NCBI GenBank assembly: GCA_945889625.1
Contig: CAMDCE010000011.1
Location: 1 to 64,000, forward strand
Origin: Asaia bogorensis
GTDB lineage: Bacteria; Pseudomonadota; Alphaproteobacteria; Reyranellales; Reyranellaceae
Direction of reading: 5' to 3'
DNA: 64,000 bases
The notes under the pieces are model-generated. The model worked only from the letters and a program-made list of their open reading frames with translations. It had not been told where the DNA came from and did not search any database. Shown here piece after piece: positions 7,618 to 17,003 of the stretch. How positions within the stretch are numbered: the first letter of the stretch is position 1; every line of letters starts with the position of its first letter. A program made the position numbers and the translations under genes.

Positions 7618-8001
7618 TCAGGCGAAGGAGGGTGGGCCGCGGGGTTGGCTGGGCCCGTCGCGGATGCCGACGGGGCTCTGCTGCTCGGCCGGCAGCGAAG
7701 GTGCCACCGAAGCCACGACGGGTTCGGTGGCGATGAAGTCGGTGGGCGGCGCCGCCAGGGTCGGGGCGTGCGCCAAGCCGAGGCAGCATTCGTGGTTCTG
7801 GCCGGTGGCCGGCATCGGCCCCGACTGCTTGTCCGGATCGGCCGCCGCCGAATTGCAGATGATCGTCCACAGCGCCGTCGGTGCGCCATCGCGCATCAGG
7901 GTGGCGTGGGCGAGCGGCTGCAGGAAATTGAGCGTGATCGCAAACAACGCCGCGGCGAGTGCCGTCGCGCGCCAGCTCGAGTCGGAGTGTTTGCGATCCA
8001 T
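7618..8001 (-). CDS. DUF2946 family protein
   Basis: A 127-residue protein with one N-terminal hydrophobic segment (about residues 11-31), a central ICNSAAAD region, a NHECCLGLAHA motif and the RGPPSF ending typical of DUF2946. The paired cysteines and histidine suggest metal contact, and the family commonly neighbours copper chaperones and TonB receptors. Here it directly precedes a PCu(A)C gene. The function is not established. The start at the ATG for MDRKHSD was chosen because it immediately precedes the hydrophobic segment. Confidence 0.75.
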   Translation of the reverse strand: MDRKHSDSSWRATALAAALFAITLNFLQPLAHATLMRDGAPTALWTIICNSAAADPDKQSGPMPATGQNHECCLGLAHAPTLAAPPTDFIATEPVVASVAPSLPAEQQSPVGIRDGPSQPRGPPSFA

Positions 8002-8071
8002 GGCCGAACTATGCCCCGCTAGCGCTGCCGACAAAAGGGCCAGCTTGTCGCTGCTCGGGGAGTGCCGCCTA

Positions 8072-8200
8072 CAGCGCGATGACTTTTGCTTCATCCGTCG
8101 GCCCGGCTCCCGCAGCGGAGCGGTGCACTACAGCGCGATGACCATAGTCATCGCGCTGCGGCCGGGCCGACGGCGCGATTCGAGTGAAAGTCATCGCGCT
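8072..8200. repeat. Nested palindrome (three concentric inverted repeats)
   Basis: Three arm pairs are nested on one centre. The outer pair is 8072-8086 with 8187-8200 (AGCGCGATGACTTT and its complement), the middle pair is 8095-8107 with 8161-8173 (CCGTCGGCCCGGC), and the inner is a perfect 12-base hairpin at 8131-8158 (CAGCGCGATGAC/GTCATCGCGCTG, four-base loop). The AGCGCGATGAC word occurs both inside and outside, so the element looks built from repeated units. It sits between the SDR stop and the start of the DUF2946 gene. Confidence 0.85.
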
Positions 8201-8959
8201 TTAGACGGCGGTCCAGCCGCCGTCGACCACCAGCTCGGCGCCGGTCACGTAGGAGGATTCGTCCGACGCCAGGAACAGGATGGCATAGGCCACCTCGTCG
8301 ATCTCGCCGGCACGGCCCATCGGCACGCCCTTCAGCGTCTTGGCGCGCTGCACCGGATCGGCGGTGCGGCCGGAGGTGCGCATCGGCGGCATCAGGCCGG
8401 GATGCACGGAGTTGATGCGGATACCTTCCTTGCCGTGCTGGGCAGCAGCCGCCTTGGTGATCAGCCGGACCGCGCCCTTGGACGCGTTGTAGCCGACATG
8501 GATGTTGCCTTGGCCGACGATGCCGGAGATCGAAGACAGGTTGATCACCGATCCGCCGGCGCCACCCTTTCTCATTGCCGCGATGCAGTGCTTCATGCCG
8601 AGGAACACGCCGGTGGCGTTGATACCCATCAGCCGGTTCCACGCGGCGGTGTCGTAGAGATCGGTTTCCGCCGAGCCGCTGATGCCGGCGTTGTTCACCA
8701 GCACGTTGAGGCCGCCATGCGCCGCCACGACCTTGTCGACCGAGGCCTTCCATTGCGCCTCGTCGGTGACGTCGAGATGGAGGTAGGTCGCCGTGCCGCC
8801 GGCCTTCTGGATGTCGGCCACAACGGCTGCGCCTTCCTTGTCGAGGACATCGGCGATCACCACCGCCCTGGCGCCTTCGCGGGCGAACAGGCGGGCGGTC
8901 GCTGCTCCCATGCCGCTGGCGGCACCGGTGACCAGGGCTACCTTGTTCTTCATGCGCAT
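8201..8959 (-). CDS. Short-chain dehydrogenase/reductase
   Basis: A 252-residue classical SDR. The cofactor motif TGAASGMG is at residues 11-18, NNAGISG follows the central strand, and the catalytic Ser, Tyr and Lys are in INLSSISG and YNASKG. The C-terminal GAELVVDGGWTAV end is typical of 3-ketoacyl-reductase-like members. The Asp in VIADVLD after the second strand suggests NAD preference. Start chosen at the ATG for MRMKNK because GAGGGA lies seven bases before it; MKNK at 8953 is the alternative. It follows sugE by 11 bases and is probably co-transcribed. Substrate unknown. Confidence 0.88.
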   Translation of the reverse strand: MRMKNKVALVTGAASGMGAATARLFAREGARAVVIADVLDKEGAAVVADIQKAGGTATYLHLDVTDEAQWKASVDKVVAAHGGLNVLVNNAGISGSAETDLYDTAAWNRLMGINATGVFLGMKHCIAAMRKGGAGGSVINLSSISGIVGQGNIHVGYNASKGAVRLITKAAAAQHGKEGIRINSVHPGLMPPMRTSGRTADPVQRAKTLKGVPMGRAGEIDEVAYAILFLASDESSYVTGAELVVDGGWTAV

Positions 8960-8970
8960 TGTTGCGTCCC

Positions 8971-9288
8971 TCATGCGAGTTTGAGGCCGATGATACCGGC
9001 CACGATCAGGCCGATCGAGACCATGCGCAGCGCCGAGGCCGAGTCGCCGAACGCCAGCACACCAACGGTGAAGGCGCCGACGGCGCCGATGCCGGTCCAT
9101 ACCGCGTAGGCGGTGCCCATCGGGATGAAGCGTTGTGCCCACAAAAGCAGCGCGCCGCTGGCCGCCATGCAGACGATCGAAAACAGGATCCAGAGCGGCC
9201 GGGCGCCGTCGTCGGTCCAGCCGAGCTTCAGGCCGACCGGCCAGCCGATCTCGAGAATCCCCGCCATTACCAGATAAACCCAAGCCAT
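8971..9288 (-). CDS. sugE: SugE/Gdx-type small multidrug resistance protein
   Basis: A 105-residue, four-helix SMR protein. Glu13 and Trp16 (GILEIGWPVGLK), the GTAYAVWTGIGAVG signature and the LIVAGIIGLKLA end match the SugE/Gdx subgroup, whose studied members are proton-coupled guanidinium exporters, rather than the EmrE subgroup. It acts as a dual-topology homodimer in the inner membrane. A long open frame upstream is a shadow of the opposite-strand ABC transporter genes and is excluded. The leader (9289-9432) was read for a guanidine riboswitch and none was recognised. Confidence 0.9.
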   Translation of the reverse strand: MAWVYLVMAGILEIGWPVGLKLGWTDDGARPLWILFSIVCMAASGALLLWAQRFIPMGTAYAVWTGIGAVGAFTVGVLAFGDSASALRMVSIGLIVAGIIGLKLA

Positions 9289-9432
9289 TGTGATCTCCCC
9301 GCAATTGCCTGCGGCCGGGCCGTCGTTGACGGCGGCGTCGCAGCCTGTTCTCATCAAGGATTGCACGCATCTTGCAGGATGGCGAGAGCGTCGATTTGGG
9401 AAGCGGCTTCGACAACGTAGATGGGGCATCCG

Positions 9433-11223
9433 ATGAACGAACGTGAATTGCGCGGTCTGATCGACCAGGTGAAGACAGGTGGGATGTCCCGCCGCGTCTT
9501 CGTGCGACGCATGGCGGCGGTGGGACTGACGGCGCCGATGGCGACGCAGTTGCTGGCCTTTTCGGGCGTGGCGATGGCCCAGCCCAAGTCGACCTACAAG
9601 CCGACCAAGCGCGGTGGCGGCGGGCCGCTGAAGGTACTGTGGTGGCAGGGCGCGACCCTGCTCAATCCGCATTTCGCGGTCGGCACCAAGGACCAGGACG
9701 GCTCGCGCTGGTTCTACGAACCGTTGGCCAACTGGGACGGTGACGGCAACCTCAAGCCGGTACTGGCGGCCGCGATCCCCGGCCGCGAGGATGGCACCCT
9801 GGCAGCCGACGGCAAGTCGGTGACCTGGAAGCTGAAGCAGGGCGTGACCTGGCACGACGGCAAGCCGTTTACCGCCGACGACGTGGTCTTCACCTGGGAG
9901 TACTCCAAGAACCCGGCGACCGCGGCCACCACCAGCGGCTCCTACAAGGACGTCAAGGTCGAGAAAATCGACCAGCACACCGTCAAGGTGATGTTCGAGA
10001 AGCCGACGCCGTTCTGGGCCGACGCCTTCGTCGGTACGCGCGGCATGATCATTCCCAAGCATCTGTTCGCCGACTACGCCGGCGACAAGTCTCGCGATGC
10101 GCCGACCAACCTCAAGCCGGTCGGCACCGGCCCCTACAAGTTCAAGGACTTCAAGCCGGGCGACATGGTGGCCGGTGAGATCAACATGAACTACCACCAG
10201 GCCAACCGGCCCTATTTCGACAGCTTCGAGATGAAGGGCGGCGGCGATGCCGTGTCGGCAGCGCGCGCCGTTCTGCAGACCGGCGAGTTCGACTTCGCCT
10301 GGAACATGCAGGTCGAGGACGAGATCCTTCAGCGCCTGGAGAAGGGCGGCAAGGGCCGCGTCGTCATCTCGCCCGGCGGCAATATCGAGCACATCCAGGT
10401 CAACAACACCGATCCGTGGACCGAGGTCGACGGCGAGCGCGCGAGCGCCAAGACCAAGCATCCGACGCTGTCGGACCCGGCGGTACGCCAGGCACTGTCG
10501 ATGCTGGTCGACAAGGACTCGGTCGAGAAGCACATCTACGGCCGCACCGGAAATGCCACGGCGAACTTCGTCAACAATCCGGAGAAGTTCCGTTCCAAGA
10601 CAACGAAGTTCGAGTTCAACGTCGACAAGGCCGCCGACATCCTCGAGAAGGCCGGCTGGAAGAAGGGCGCCGACGGCGTCCGCGAGAAGGATGGCAAGAA
10701 GCTGAAATTCGTCTACCAGACCTCGATCAACCAGCCGCGCCAGAAGACCCAGGCGATCGTCAAGCAGGCCTGCCAGAAGGCCGGCATCGACATCGAGGTC
10801 AAGGCGGTGACGGCATCGGTGTTCTTCTCGTCCGACGTCGCCAATCCCGACACCTACACCAAGTTCTACTGCGACCTGCAGATGTACACGACGACCATGA
10901 CGCAGCCCGACCCGGAAGTGTTCATGCTGCAGTTCCGCTCCGATGAGGTCTCGACCAAGGAGAACAAGTGGCAGGGCCGCAACATCACGCGCTGGCAGAA
11001 CAAGGAGTACGACGACATTCACAAGGCGGCGACGGTCGAGGTCGATCCCATCAAACGCACCGCTATGTTCATCAAGCTCAACGAGATGGTGGTGAACGGC
11101 GTGGTCGTGATCCCCGTGGTGGGCCGCCCCGGCGTCGCCGCCCTCAGCAACAAGCTGGTGGCGCAGCTTAGCGGCTGGGACAACAACACCTGGGATATCG
11201 AGAACTGGTACAAGGAGGGCTGA
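9433..11223 (+). CDS. Oligopeptide-type ABC transporter, substrate-binding protein
   Basis: A family 5 extracellular solute-binding protein of 596 residues. A twin-arginine-like signal (SRRVFVRRM) is followed by a hydrophobic stretch ending near VAMAQP. The core motifs LNPHFAVGTKDQDGSRWFYEPLANWDGDGNLKPVLA and TWHDGKPFTADDVVFTWEY are typical; only short parts are quoted as landmarks. First gene of a five-gene importer (binding protein, two permeases, two ATPases) in standard order. Ligand is unknown: peptides, opines or nickel-like complexes are possible. GGGG six bases before the ATG at 9433 supports this start; ATG 9421 is possible. Confidence 0.9.
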   Translation: MNERELRGLIDQVKTGGMSRRVFVRRMAAVGLTAPMATQLLAFSGVAMAQPKSTYKPTKRGGGGPLKVLWWQGATLLNPHFAVGTKDQDGSRWFYEPLANWDGDGNLKPVLAAAIPGREDGTLAADGKSVTWKLKQGVTWHDGKPFTADDVVFTWEYSKNPATAATTSGSYKDVKVEKIDQHTVKVMFEKPTPFWADAFVGTRGMIIPKHLFADYAGDKSRDAPTNLKPVGTGPYKFKDFKPGDMVAGEINMNYHQANRPYFDSFEMKGGGDAVSAARAVLQTGEFDFAWNMQVEDEILQRLEKGGKGRVVISPGGNIEHIQVNNTDPWTEVDGERASAKTKHPTLSDPAVRQALSMLVDKDSVEKHIYGRTGNATANFVNNPEKFRSKTTKFEFNVDKAADILEKAGWKKGADGVREKDGKKLKFVYQTSINQPRQKTQAIVKQACQKAGIDIEVKAVTASVFFSSDVANPDTYTKFYCDLQMYTTTMTQPDPEVFMLQFRSDEVSTKENKWQGRNITRWQNKEYDDIHKAATVEVDPIKRTAMFIKLNEMVVNGVVVIPVVGRPGVAALSNKLVAQLSGWDNNTWDIENWYKEG

Positions 11224-11235
11224 GGAGCCGCGCTC

Positions 11236-12198
11236 GTGTCGCGCCAGTACGTCATCCGCCGCCTGCTGATCGTCCTGCCGAGCATGCTCGGCATCAGCGT
11301 CCTGCTGTTCACGATATTGGCTCTGGCACCGGGCGATCCGTTCGAGGAATTGGCCAGCAATCCGGCAGTGCCGCCCGAGGTCCGGGCGGCGCTGCGCGCC
11401 AAGTTCGGCCTCGACGACCCGGTGTGGTCGCGATACCTGCACTGGCTGGCCGCCATGATGCAGGGCGACTGGGGCTTCTCGTTCGTCAGCCGGATGGACG
11501 TCGACAGGCTGATCCTGCAACGCCTGCCGACGACGCTGGTCGTCATCGGCAGCGCGCAGCTGCTGGCCATCCTGGTGGCGCTGCCGGTCGGCGTGCTGGC
11601 GGCGACCAAGCCCTATTCGGTGTTCGACCAGATCGCCAACACCTTCGCCTTCATCGGCTTCTCGCTGCCGACCTTCTTCACCGGCCTGCTGCTGATCCTG
11701 GTTTTCAGTATCCAGCTCGACTGGCTGCCCTTCGTCTATCGTGCCGACCTCAATACCACCGGCTGGCGGTTCTACTGGGAGCATGTGCGCCAGTCGATCA
11801 TGCCCGTGACCGTGCTCGGCCTGTTCCAGGGCGCTTCGCTGGTGCGCTACGTGCGCTCGGCAGTGCTCGACGTCATCCGGCTCGACTATGTCACCACCGC
11901 GCGCTCCAAGGGCATCGGCGAGCGCAAGGTGATCATCAAGCACGTGGTGCGTACCGCGCTCATTCCCGTGGTCACGCTGGTGTCGCTGCAGATGCCGATC
12001 GTGTTCGGCGGTGCCATCGTCACCGAGCAGATCTTCCGCGTGCCCGGCATCGGCTCGCTGCTGATCTCCTCGATCCAGGCCAACGACACGCCGGTGGTGA
12101 TGGGCGTCACCTTCGTGTTCGCCTGCCTCGTCGTTCTCTTCAACCTGATGGCCGATTTCCTTTATGCCTGGCTCGATCCCCGTATTGCTTTCCGCTGA
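11236..12198 (+). CDS. ABC transporter permease, DppB/OppB type
   Basis: A 320-residue inner-membrane permease with six predicted helices. The N-terminal [19 protein letters not shown] and PGDPFEELA are typical of the DppB group. The EAA loop lies in [27 protein letters not shown]. Starts at GTG after GAGGAGCC, only 12 bases beyond the binding-protein stop. It pairs with the following DppC-type permease to form the channel. Confidence 0.93.
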   Translation: MSRQYVIRRLLIVLPSMLGISVLLFTILALAPGDPFEELASNPAVPPEVRAALRAKFGLDDPVWSRYLHWLAAMMQGDWGFSFVSRMDVDRLILQRLPTTLVVIGSAQLLAILVALPVGVLAATKPYSVFDQIANTFAFIGFSLPTFFTGLLLILVFSIQLDWLPFVYRADLNTTGWRFYWEHVRQSIMPVTVLGLFQGASLVRYVRSAVLDVIRLDYVTTARSKGIGERKVIIKHVVRTALIPVVTLVSLQMPIVFGGAIVTEQIFRVPGIGSLLISSIQANDTPVVMGVTFVFACLVVLFNLMADFLYAWLDPRIAFR

Positions 12199-12206
12199 GG
12201 CGCCCC

Positions 12207-13142
12207 ATGGCTGACGTTACCGCCGGCAGCCCGCCTGCCGTTGCCGCCCAGCCCCGCAAGGCACAGCACTTCTCGCCGGCCGCGGAAGCATGGCGTCGCT
12301 TCCGCCGTCACCGGCTTGCCATGGCAAGCGCCGTCGTGCTGCTGCTGCTCGTGGCGACGGTGGCGCTGGGGCCGTTCCTGTGGCGGGTGCCGATCAACGA
12401 GATCGATTTCGCCGCCAAGCTCCAGGGGCCTTCCTGGGCGCATCCGCTGGGCACCGACGATCTCGGACAGGACGTGCTGGCGCGCCTGATCTATGGCGGC
12501 CGCATCTCGCTCGCCGTCGGGCTCGCGGCCATGCTGGTGGCCTGCGTGGTCGGCGTGCTGCTGGGGGCGATCGCCGGCATGTCGCGCGGCAACGTCGATT
12601 CCTTCATAGTGTGGCTGGCCGACTTCTTCCTGTCGCTGCCCCAGTTGCCGCTGCTGCTGCTGATCATCTATCTGTTCCGCGATTCGCTGAAGAGCGTGCT
12701 GGGGCCGGAGGGCGGCATCTTCGTGATGATCGTCATCGTGATCGGCGGCTTGCGCTGGATGCCGGTGGCTCGCCTGGTGCGCGCCCAGATCCTGTCGCTG
12801 CGCGAGAAGGAGTTCGTCGAGGCGGCCCGTGCGCTCGGTGCGTCGAAGATGCGCCAGGTCGTGCGCCACATCCTGCCCAACGCCCTGGGGCCGGTGATCG
12901 TGGCCGGCACCATCGACGTCGCCGCCGCCATCATCGCCGAATCGACCCTGTCGTTCCTCGGCCTCGGCTTCCCGCCCGACATCCCGACCTGGGGCCGCGT
13001 GCTGTCCGACGCCAAGGACTATCTCGACATTGCGCCGCACTGGGCGCTGTTTGCCGGGGCGGCGATCTTCATCGCCGTGCTCACCATCAATTATATCGGC
13101 GATGGCTTGCGCGACGCGCTCGATCCGCGTCGCGTCCTGTAA
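12207..13142 (+). CDS. ABC transporter permease, DppC/OppC type
   Basis: A 311-residue inner-membrane permease, second channel subunit of the importer. The first helix is at about residues 37-57 after a cytosolic N-terminal tail. [20 protein letters not shown] is the DppC signature region, and the EAA loop is [24 protein letters not shown]. It ends with [12 protein letters not shown]. Begins nine bases after the previous permease stop and is followed at once by the first ATPase gene, so the five genes form one operon. Confidence 0.93.
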   Translation: MADVTAGSPPAVAAQPRKAQHFSPAAEAWRRFRRHRLAMASAVVLLLLVATVALGPFLWRVPINEIDFAAKLQGPSWAHPLGTDDLGQDVLARLIYGGRISLAVGLAAMLVACVVGVLLGAIAGMSRGNVDSFIVWLADFFLSLPQLPLLLLIIYLFRDSLKSVLGPEGGIFVMIVIVIGGLRWMPVARLVRAQILSLREKEFVEAARALGASKMRQVVRHILPNALGPVIVAGTIDVAAAIIAESTLSFLGLGFPPDIPTWGRVLSDAKDYLDIAPHWALFAGAAIFIAVLTINYIGDGLRDALDPRRVL

Positions 13143-13149
13143 GCCCGGC

Positions 13150-14121
13150 ATGGCAGCCGAGACCCTGCTCGACATCCGCGGGCTGAAGACCTGGTTTTCC
13201 ACTGACGACGGGCTGGTGCGGGCCGTCGACGGTGTCGACCTCCATATCGACCGTGGCGAAACCCTGGGCGTGGTGGGCGAATCGGGCTGCGGCAAGACGG
13301 TCACTGCGCGGTCAGTGCTGAAGCTGATCGACATGCCGCCAGGCCGCTTCGTGGCCGGCCAGATCCTGTGGCGGGGCCGCGACCTGATCCCGCTCGACAA
13401 TGCCGAGATGGACAAGATCCGCGCCCGCGAGATCGCCATCATCTTCCAGGAGCCGATGACCTCGCTCAATCCGGTCTACACCGTGGGCCAGCAGATCGCC
13501 GAAGTGTTGCGTCGGCACGAGAAGCTCTCGCGCAAGCAGGCCATGGCGCGCGCCGTCGATATGCTGCAGCTCGTCAACATCCCCACCCCGCAGCGCAGGG
13601 TGAACGACTATCCCCACCATTTCTCCGGCGGCATGCGCCAGAGGGTGATGATTGCCATGGCGCTGGCCTGCAACCCCAAGCTCCTGATCGCCGACGAGCC
13701 GACGACGGCGCTCGACGTCACCATCCAGGCGCAGATCCTCGAGCTGATGCAGGAGATGAAGGAGCGGCTGGGCATGGCGATCATGCTGATCACCCATGCC
13801 ATGGGCGTGGTCGCCGAGACCTCGCAGCGCGTGGTGGTGATGTATGCCGGCAAGGTGGTGGAAGAGGCGCCGGTCGAAAGCCTGTTCGGCAATCCGCGCC
13901 ATCCCTATACGCAGGGCCTCATCCGCTCGATCCCACGGGTCGACCGTGCGGCCGCGCACAAGCGGCTCGAGGCCATTCCCGGCACGGTGCCCAGCCTGCT
14001 CGAGCCGCCGCCCGGCTGCCGCTTCGCCGCCCGTTGCAAGTACGCCATGGATATCTGCATCCAGGCGGTACCACCGCTGAAGGAGGTGGCTCCCGGCCAC
14101 CGTGTCGCGTGCGTATTATGA
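13150..14121 (+). CDS. ABC transporter ATP-binding protein, DppD/OppD type
   Basis: A 323-residue ATPase. Walker A is GESGCGKT near residue 40, the signature is [15 protein letters not shown] and Walker B is [14 protein letters not shown]. The C-terminal oligopeptide-type extension has its cysteines in [17 protein letters not shown], which in related proteins can bind an iron-sulfur cluster. It overlaps the second ATPase gene by four bases (ATGA). The longer open frame upstream lies inside the permease gene and is rejected. Confidence 0.93.
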   Translation: MAAETLLDIRGLKTWFSTDDGLVRAVDGVDLHIDRGETLGVVGESGCGKTVTARSVLKLIDMPPGRFVAGQILWRGRDLIPLDNAEMDKIRAREIAIIFQEPMTSLNPVYTVGQQIAEVLRRHEKLSRKQAMARAVDMLQLVNIPTPQRRVNDYPHHFSGGMRQRVMIAMALACNPKLLIADEPTTALDVTIQAQILELMQEMKERLGMAIMLITHAMGVVAETSQRVVVMYAGKVVEEAPVESLFGNPRHPYTQGLIRSIPRVDRAAAHKRLEAIPGTVPSLLEPPPGCRFAARCKYAMDICIQAVPPLKEVAPGHRVACVL

Positions 14122-15092
14122 CCGATCAGCCGCTGCTCTCCGTCCGTCACCTCAAGAAGCATTTCGCCGTCTCGGGCGGCATTTTCTCGCGCGAGGTCGA
14201 TCGCGTGTACGCCGTCGACGGCGTGAGCTTCGATATCGGCAAGGGCGAGACGCTGGGCCTTGTAGGAGAGTCCGGCTGCGGCAAGTCGACCACGGGGCGC
14301 TGCATCCTGCGGCTGATCGAGCCCAGCTCGGGCGAGGTCTGGTTCCAGGGCGCCGATGTGCGCCAGCTCGGCGGCGAGGCGCTGCGCGCGCTCCGCCGCG
14401 ACATGCAGATCATCTTCCAGGATCCCTACGCCTCGCTCAATCCGCGGCTGACGGTGGCCGCGATCATCGGCGAGGCGCTGCTGATCCACAAACTCACCAA
14501 TTCCAAGCGCGAGCTCGAGGACCGCGTCGTCCAGCTGCTTGAGACGGTGGGCCTGCAGCCCGACCACATGCGCCGCTTCCCGCACGAATTCTCCGGCGGC
14601 CAGCGCCAGCGCATCGGCATCGCCCGCGCGCTCGCCGTCGAGCCCAAGCTGGTGGTGTGCGACGAGCCGGTCTCGGCGCTCGACGTCTCCATCCAGGCCC
14701 AGGTCATCAACCTCCTGGAGGACCTGCAGGAGAAGTTCGGCCTCACCTATCTCTTCATCGCCCACGATCTCAGCGTGGTCGAGCATATCTCCACCAGGGT
14801 GGCGGTGATGTATCTCGGCCGGGTGGTCGAGATCGCGCCGTCGCGCGACCTCTACGACACGCCGCTGCATCCCTACACCGAGGCGCTGCTGTCGGCGGTG
14901 CCGATCCCCGACCCGACGGTCAAGCGCAAGCGCATCATGCTGCAGGGCGACGTGCCCAATCCCATCCGGCCGCCGTCGGGCTGCCATTTCCACACCCGAT
15001 GCCCGATCGCCAAACCCGATTGCGCGCAACGGGTGCCCGAGCTGCGCGAAAGCCGCCCGGGCCACTGGGTGTCCTGCCACTACAGGGGGTAG
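14118..15092 (+). CDS. ABC transporter ATP-binding protein, DppF/OppF type
   Basis: A 324-residue ATPase completing the importer. Walker A is [12 protein letters not shown], the signature is [15 protein letters not shown] and Walker B is [14 protein letters not shown]. The C-terminal Cys motif [14 protein letters not shown] is conserved. It starts within the stop of the DppD-type gene, so translation is coupled and the two ATPases should form a heterodimer. Confidence 0.93.
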   Translation: MTDQPLLSVRHLKKHFAVSGGIFSREVDRVYAVDGVSFDIGKGETLGLVGESGCGKSTTGRCILRLIEPSSGEVWFQGADVRQLGGEALRALRRDMQIIFQDPYASLNPRLTVAAIIGEALLIHKLTNSKRELEDRVVQLLETVGLQPDHMRRFPHEFSGGQRQRIGIARALAVEPKLVVCDEPVSALDVSIQAQVINLLEDLQEKFGLTYLFIAHDLSVVEHISTRVAVMYLGRVVEIAPSRDLYDTPLHPYTEALLSAVPIPDPTVKRKRIMLQGDVPNPIRPPSGCHFHTRCPIAKPDCAQRVPELRESRPGHWVSCHYRG

Positions 15093-15108
15093 GTGTCGGG
15101 TCTTAGGA

Positions 15109-15807
15109 TCAGGTCTTGGGCGTGAACTGCGCCAGATCGTGGATGCCGATGCGCTTTTCCAGTTCCTCGACCTTCTTGGCCATCTTCTCCAGGCCGCCGG
15201 CGCCGATTTTCGTGTTCTCTTCCTTGGCGAGTGACTCGCCAAGCTCGTCGAATTCGTTCGGCGTGACCAGGCTGCGCAGGGTCGGCAGGACGTCGGTGGT
15301 CTCGCGCGCGACGTGCGGTCGATAGAGTGTGATCGAGGCCTGCATGGCCTCGATCATCGCCGTGCGCTGGTCCTTGCTGGACGAGCCCGGCGCCGCCTTG
15401 AGAATCCGCTCGGTCAGCTGCCGGCCGACGCCATGCTGCGCGATCAGGACGTTGATGAGCTCGACCATGCGGCCGGCCGTCTTGAAGCGCGGGAAGACCT
15501 GCTCTTCCTCCGCCTTCTCGTGGTAGTCATGGATGAAGTCGCGCATGGTCTCGGCCGTCTGGGTGAAAACCACGGGATCGATGTCCTCGCCGTGGCCCAG
15601 ACGCCGGATGCCGGCTTCGTAGATCAGCAGTACGCGCAGCAGCACGCCATTGTTGCGCATCAGCCGTTCCGTTGCCGGGATGATCGTGCCCTCGGCGGTC
15701 TTCTTCTTGGGCGCCGCCTGGCGCCGCGAATCGGCCAGGACCGGCGTCGCAAGGACGAGGCCTGCCGCGCTGATCAACAATCGGCGTCGCACATCGACAT
15801 AAACCAT
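15109..15807 (-). CDS. Exported hemerythrin HHE-domain protein
   Basis: A 232-residue protein with an N-terminal signal (ISAAGLVLATPVLA, cut near residue 26) and one hemerythrin-like four-helix domain. Candidate iron ligands occur in FIHDYHEKAEEEQVFP, AQHGVGRQ and YRPHVARETTDVLP. The C-terminal 30 residues are charged and helical (EKMAKKVEELEKRIG), possibly a coiled coil. Bacterial HHE proteins bind oxygen or store di-iron, or sense redox state; an exported version is less usual. It stands alone at the end of the ABC operon, convergent with it. Confidence 0.8.
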   Translation of the reverse strand: MVYVDVRRRLLISAAGLVLATPVLADSRRQAAPKKKTAEGTIIPATERLMRNNGVLLRVLLIYEAGIRRLGHGEDIDPVVFTQTAETMRDFIHDYHEKAEEEQVFPRFKTAGRMVELINVLIAQHGVGRQLTERILKAAPGSSSKDQRTAMIEAMQASITLYRPHVARETTDVLPTLRSLVTPNEFDELGESLAKEENTKIGAGGLEKMAKKVEELEKRIGIHDLAQFTPKT

Positions 15808-15880
15808 GGCCGCCTCCTGGCGGTTTCAGGAATTCACCGAAGGAGAAACGCGGCAGGTGGCGCGGGGTTGCGTCGGAAGG

Positions 15881-16852
15881 TCAGGTTCCGACCTTCCAGC
15901 CGACCTCCTTGGCGAAACTCTCGAAGAAGTCGCGGTCATAGGCGCGTTCCGGGGCCTCGCGCACCCGCTGATCGATCTTCTCGGCATCGCTGCCGACCAG
16001 GATGCGCCAGCGGTCGGCCTTGACGCCGTCGAGGATGATCTTGGCGGCCTCGGCGGCCGAGGTCGGCGCTTCCTCGAGGAAGCGCCGCGCCCGCTCGGCC
16101 GCCATGCCGGCGATGTCGCCGTCCGACAGCTTGGCGACGTCGATGCCCATCGAGGCGACACGGGCGCGCATCTGGGCGATCTCCTTGGCGTTCATGGTGT
16201 CGCTCTCGTTGCCGCTCTGGACCTTGCGCGAGTTCGACACGATCGAGGTGCCGATGTGGCCCGGCATGACGACCGAGCATTTGATGTGCGGGGCGTTCAT
16301 GCGCAGGTCGGTCTGCAGCGCCTCGCTGAAGCCCTTCACGGCGAACTTGGCGGCGCTGTAGGCGGTGTGCGGCACGCTCGGGCTGACCGACGCCCAGAAG
16401 CCGTTGACGCTCGAGGTGTTGACGATGTGGCCGCGGTCGGCCTTCAGCAGCATCGGCAGGAAGGCGCGCGTGTTGTAGTAGACGCCGAACCAGCAGACGT
16501 TGAAGGTGCGCTCCCATTCGTCGCGGCCGTGCACGATCATGCTGCCGCCGCCGCCGATCCCGGCATTGTTGAACAGCAGGTGGATCTTGTCGGTGTCGTG
16601 CTGCTTTGCGACCTCGGCGGCGAAGCGCTTGACGTCGTCCTCGTTGGCGACGTCGGCCAGATGCGTGGTGATGCGCAGGCCCTGGGGCAGGCGGTCGACG
16701 GTGCACAGCCGTTTCGTCTCGGCCATGTTGGCCGCCGAGACGTCGCACATGGCGATGCTGCAGCCTTCGGCCACGAGCTGGCGGGCGAGTTCGCGGCCCA
16801 TGCCCGTGCCGCCGCCGGTGATGACGGCGATCCTGCCTGCCAGATCCTTCAT
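15881..16852 (-). CDS. Short-chain dehydrogenase/reductase, long form
   Basis: A 323-residue SDR, longer than the usual 250 because of a C-terminal extension of about 60 residues. The cofactor motif is TGGGTGMG at about residues 12-19, the middle motif is FNNAGIGGGG, and the catalytic Ser and Tyr-Lys are in NTSSVNG and YSAAKFA. The segment after the active site (VMPGHIGTSIVSNSRK) and the extension resemble SDRs acting on bulky substrates. Single gene; next upstream is tRNA-Leu on the same strand. Substrate not predictable. Confidence 0.87.
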   Translation of the reverse strand: MKDLAGRIAVITGGGTGMGRELARQLVAEGCSIAMCDVSAANMAETKRLCTVDRLPQGLRITTHLADVANEDDVKRFAAEVAKQHDTDKIHLLFNNAGIGGGGSMIVHGRDEWERTFNVCWFGVYYNTRAFLPMLLKADRGHIVNTSSVNGFWASVSPSVPHTAYSAAKFAVKGFSEALQTDLRMNAPHIKCSVVMPGHIGTSIVSNSRKVQSGNESDTMNAKEIAQMRARVASMGIDVAKLSDGDIAGMAAERARRFLEEAPTSAAEAAKIILDGVKADRWRILVGSDAEKIDQRVREAPERAYDRDFFESFAKEVGWKVGT

Positions 16853-16869
16853 CGATACCTCCCCCTCAC

Positions 16870-16958
16870 TGGTGCCCGCTGCTGGACTCGAACCAGCACG
16901 GCCCTTTCGGGCCTTCGGATTTTAAGTCCGATATGTCTACCAATTCCATCAAGCGGGC
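16870..16958 (-). tRNA. tRNA-Leu (anticodon UAA)
   Basis: Reading the minus strand, the acceptor stem GCCCGCT pairs with AGCGGGC and the CCA end is encoded. The anticodon stem TCGGA/TCCGA encloses loop CTTAAAA, giving anticodon TAA. A long variable arm (GGCCCGAAAGGGCC) is typical of class II leucine tRNAs, and the T arm GCTGGTTCGAGTCCAGC is canonical. Length 89 bases including CCA. Confidence 0.95.
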
Positions 16959-17003
16959 GAACCGGGGCGCGACCTTACGGAGGCAATGTGCTAAAGAAAA
17001 GCC

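Noticed and set aside
9289-9432. Guanidine (ykkC-type) riboswitch upstream of sugE
   Set aside because: The leader was read for the conserved riboswitch core and none was found; a covariance-model scan would be decisive.
8971-11943. 990-residue minus-strand frame covering the ABC binding protein and permease
   Set aside because: Only its last 105 codons are a gene (sugE). The rest is antisense to the binding protein and permease and lacks any recognisable domain.
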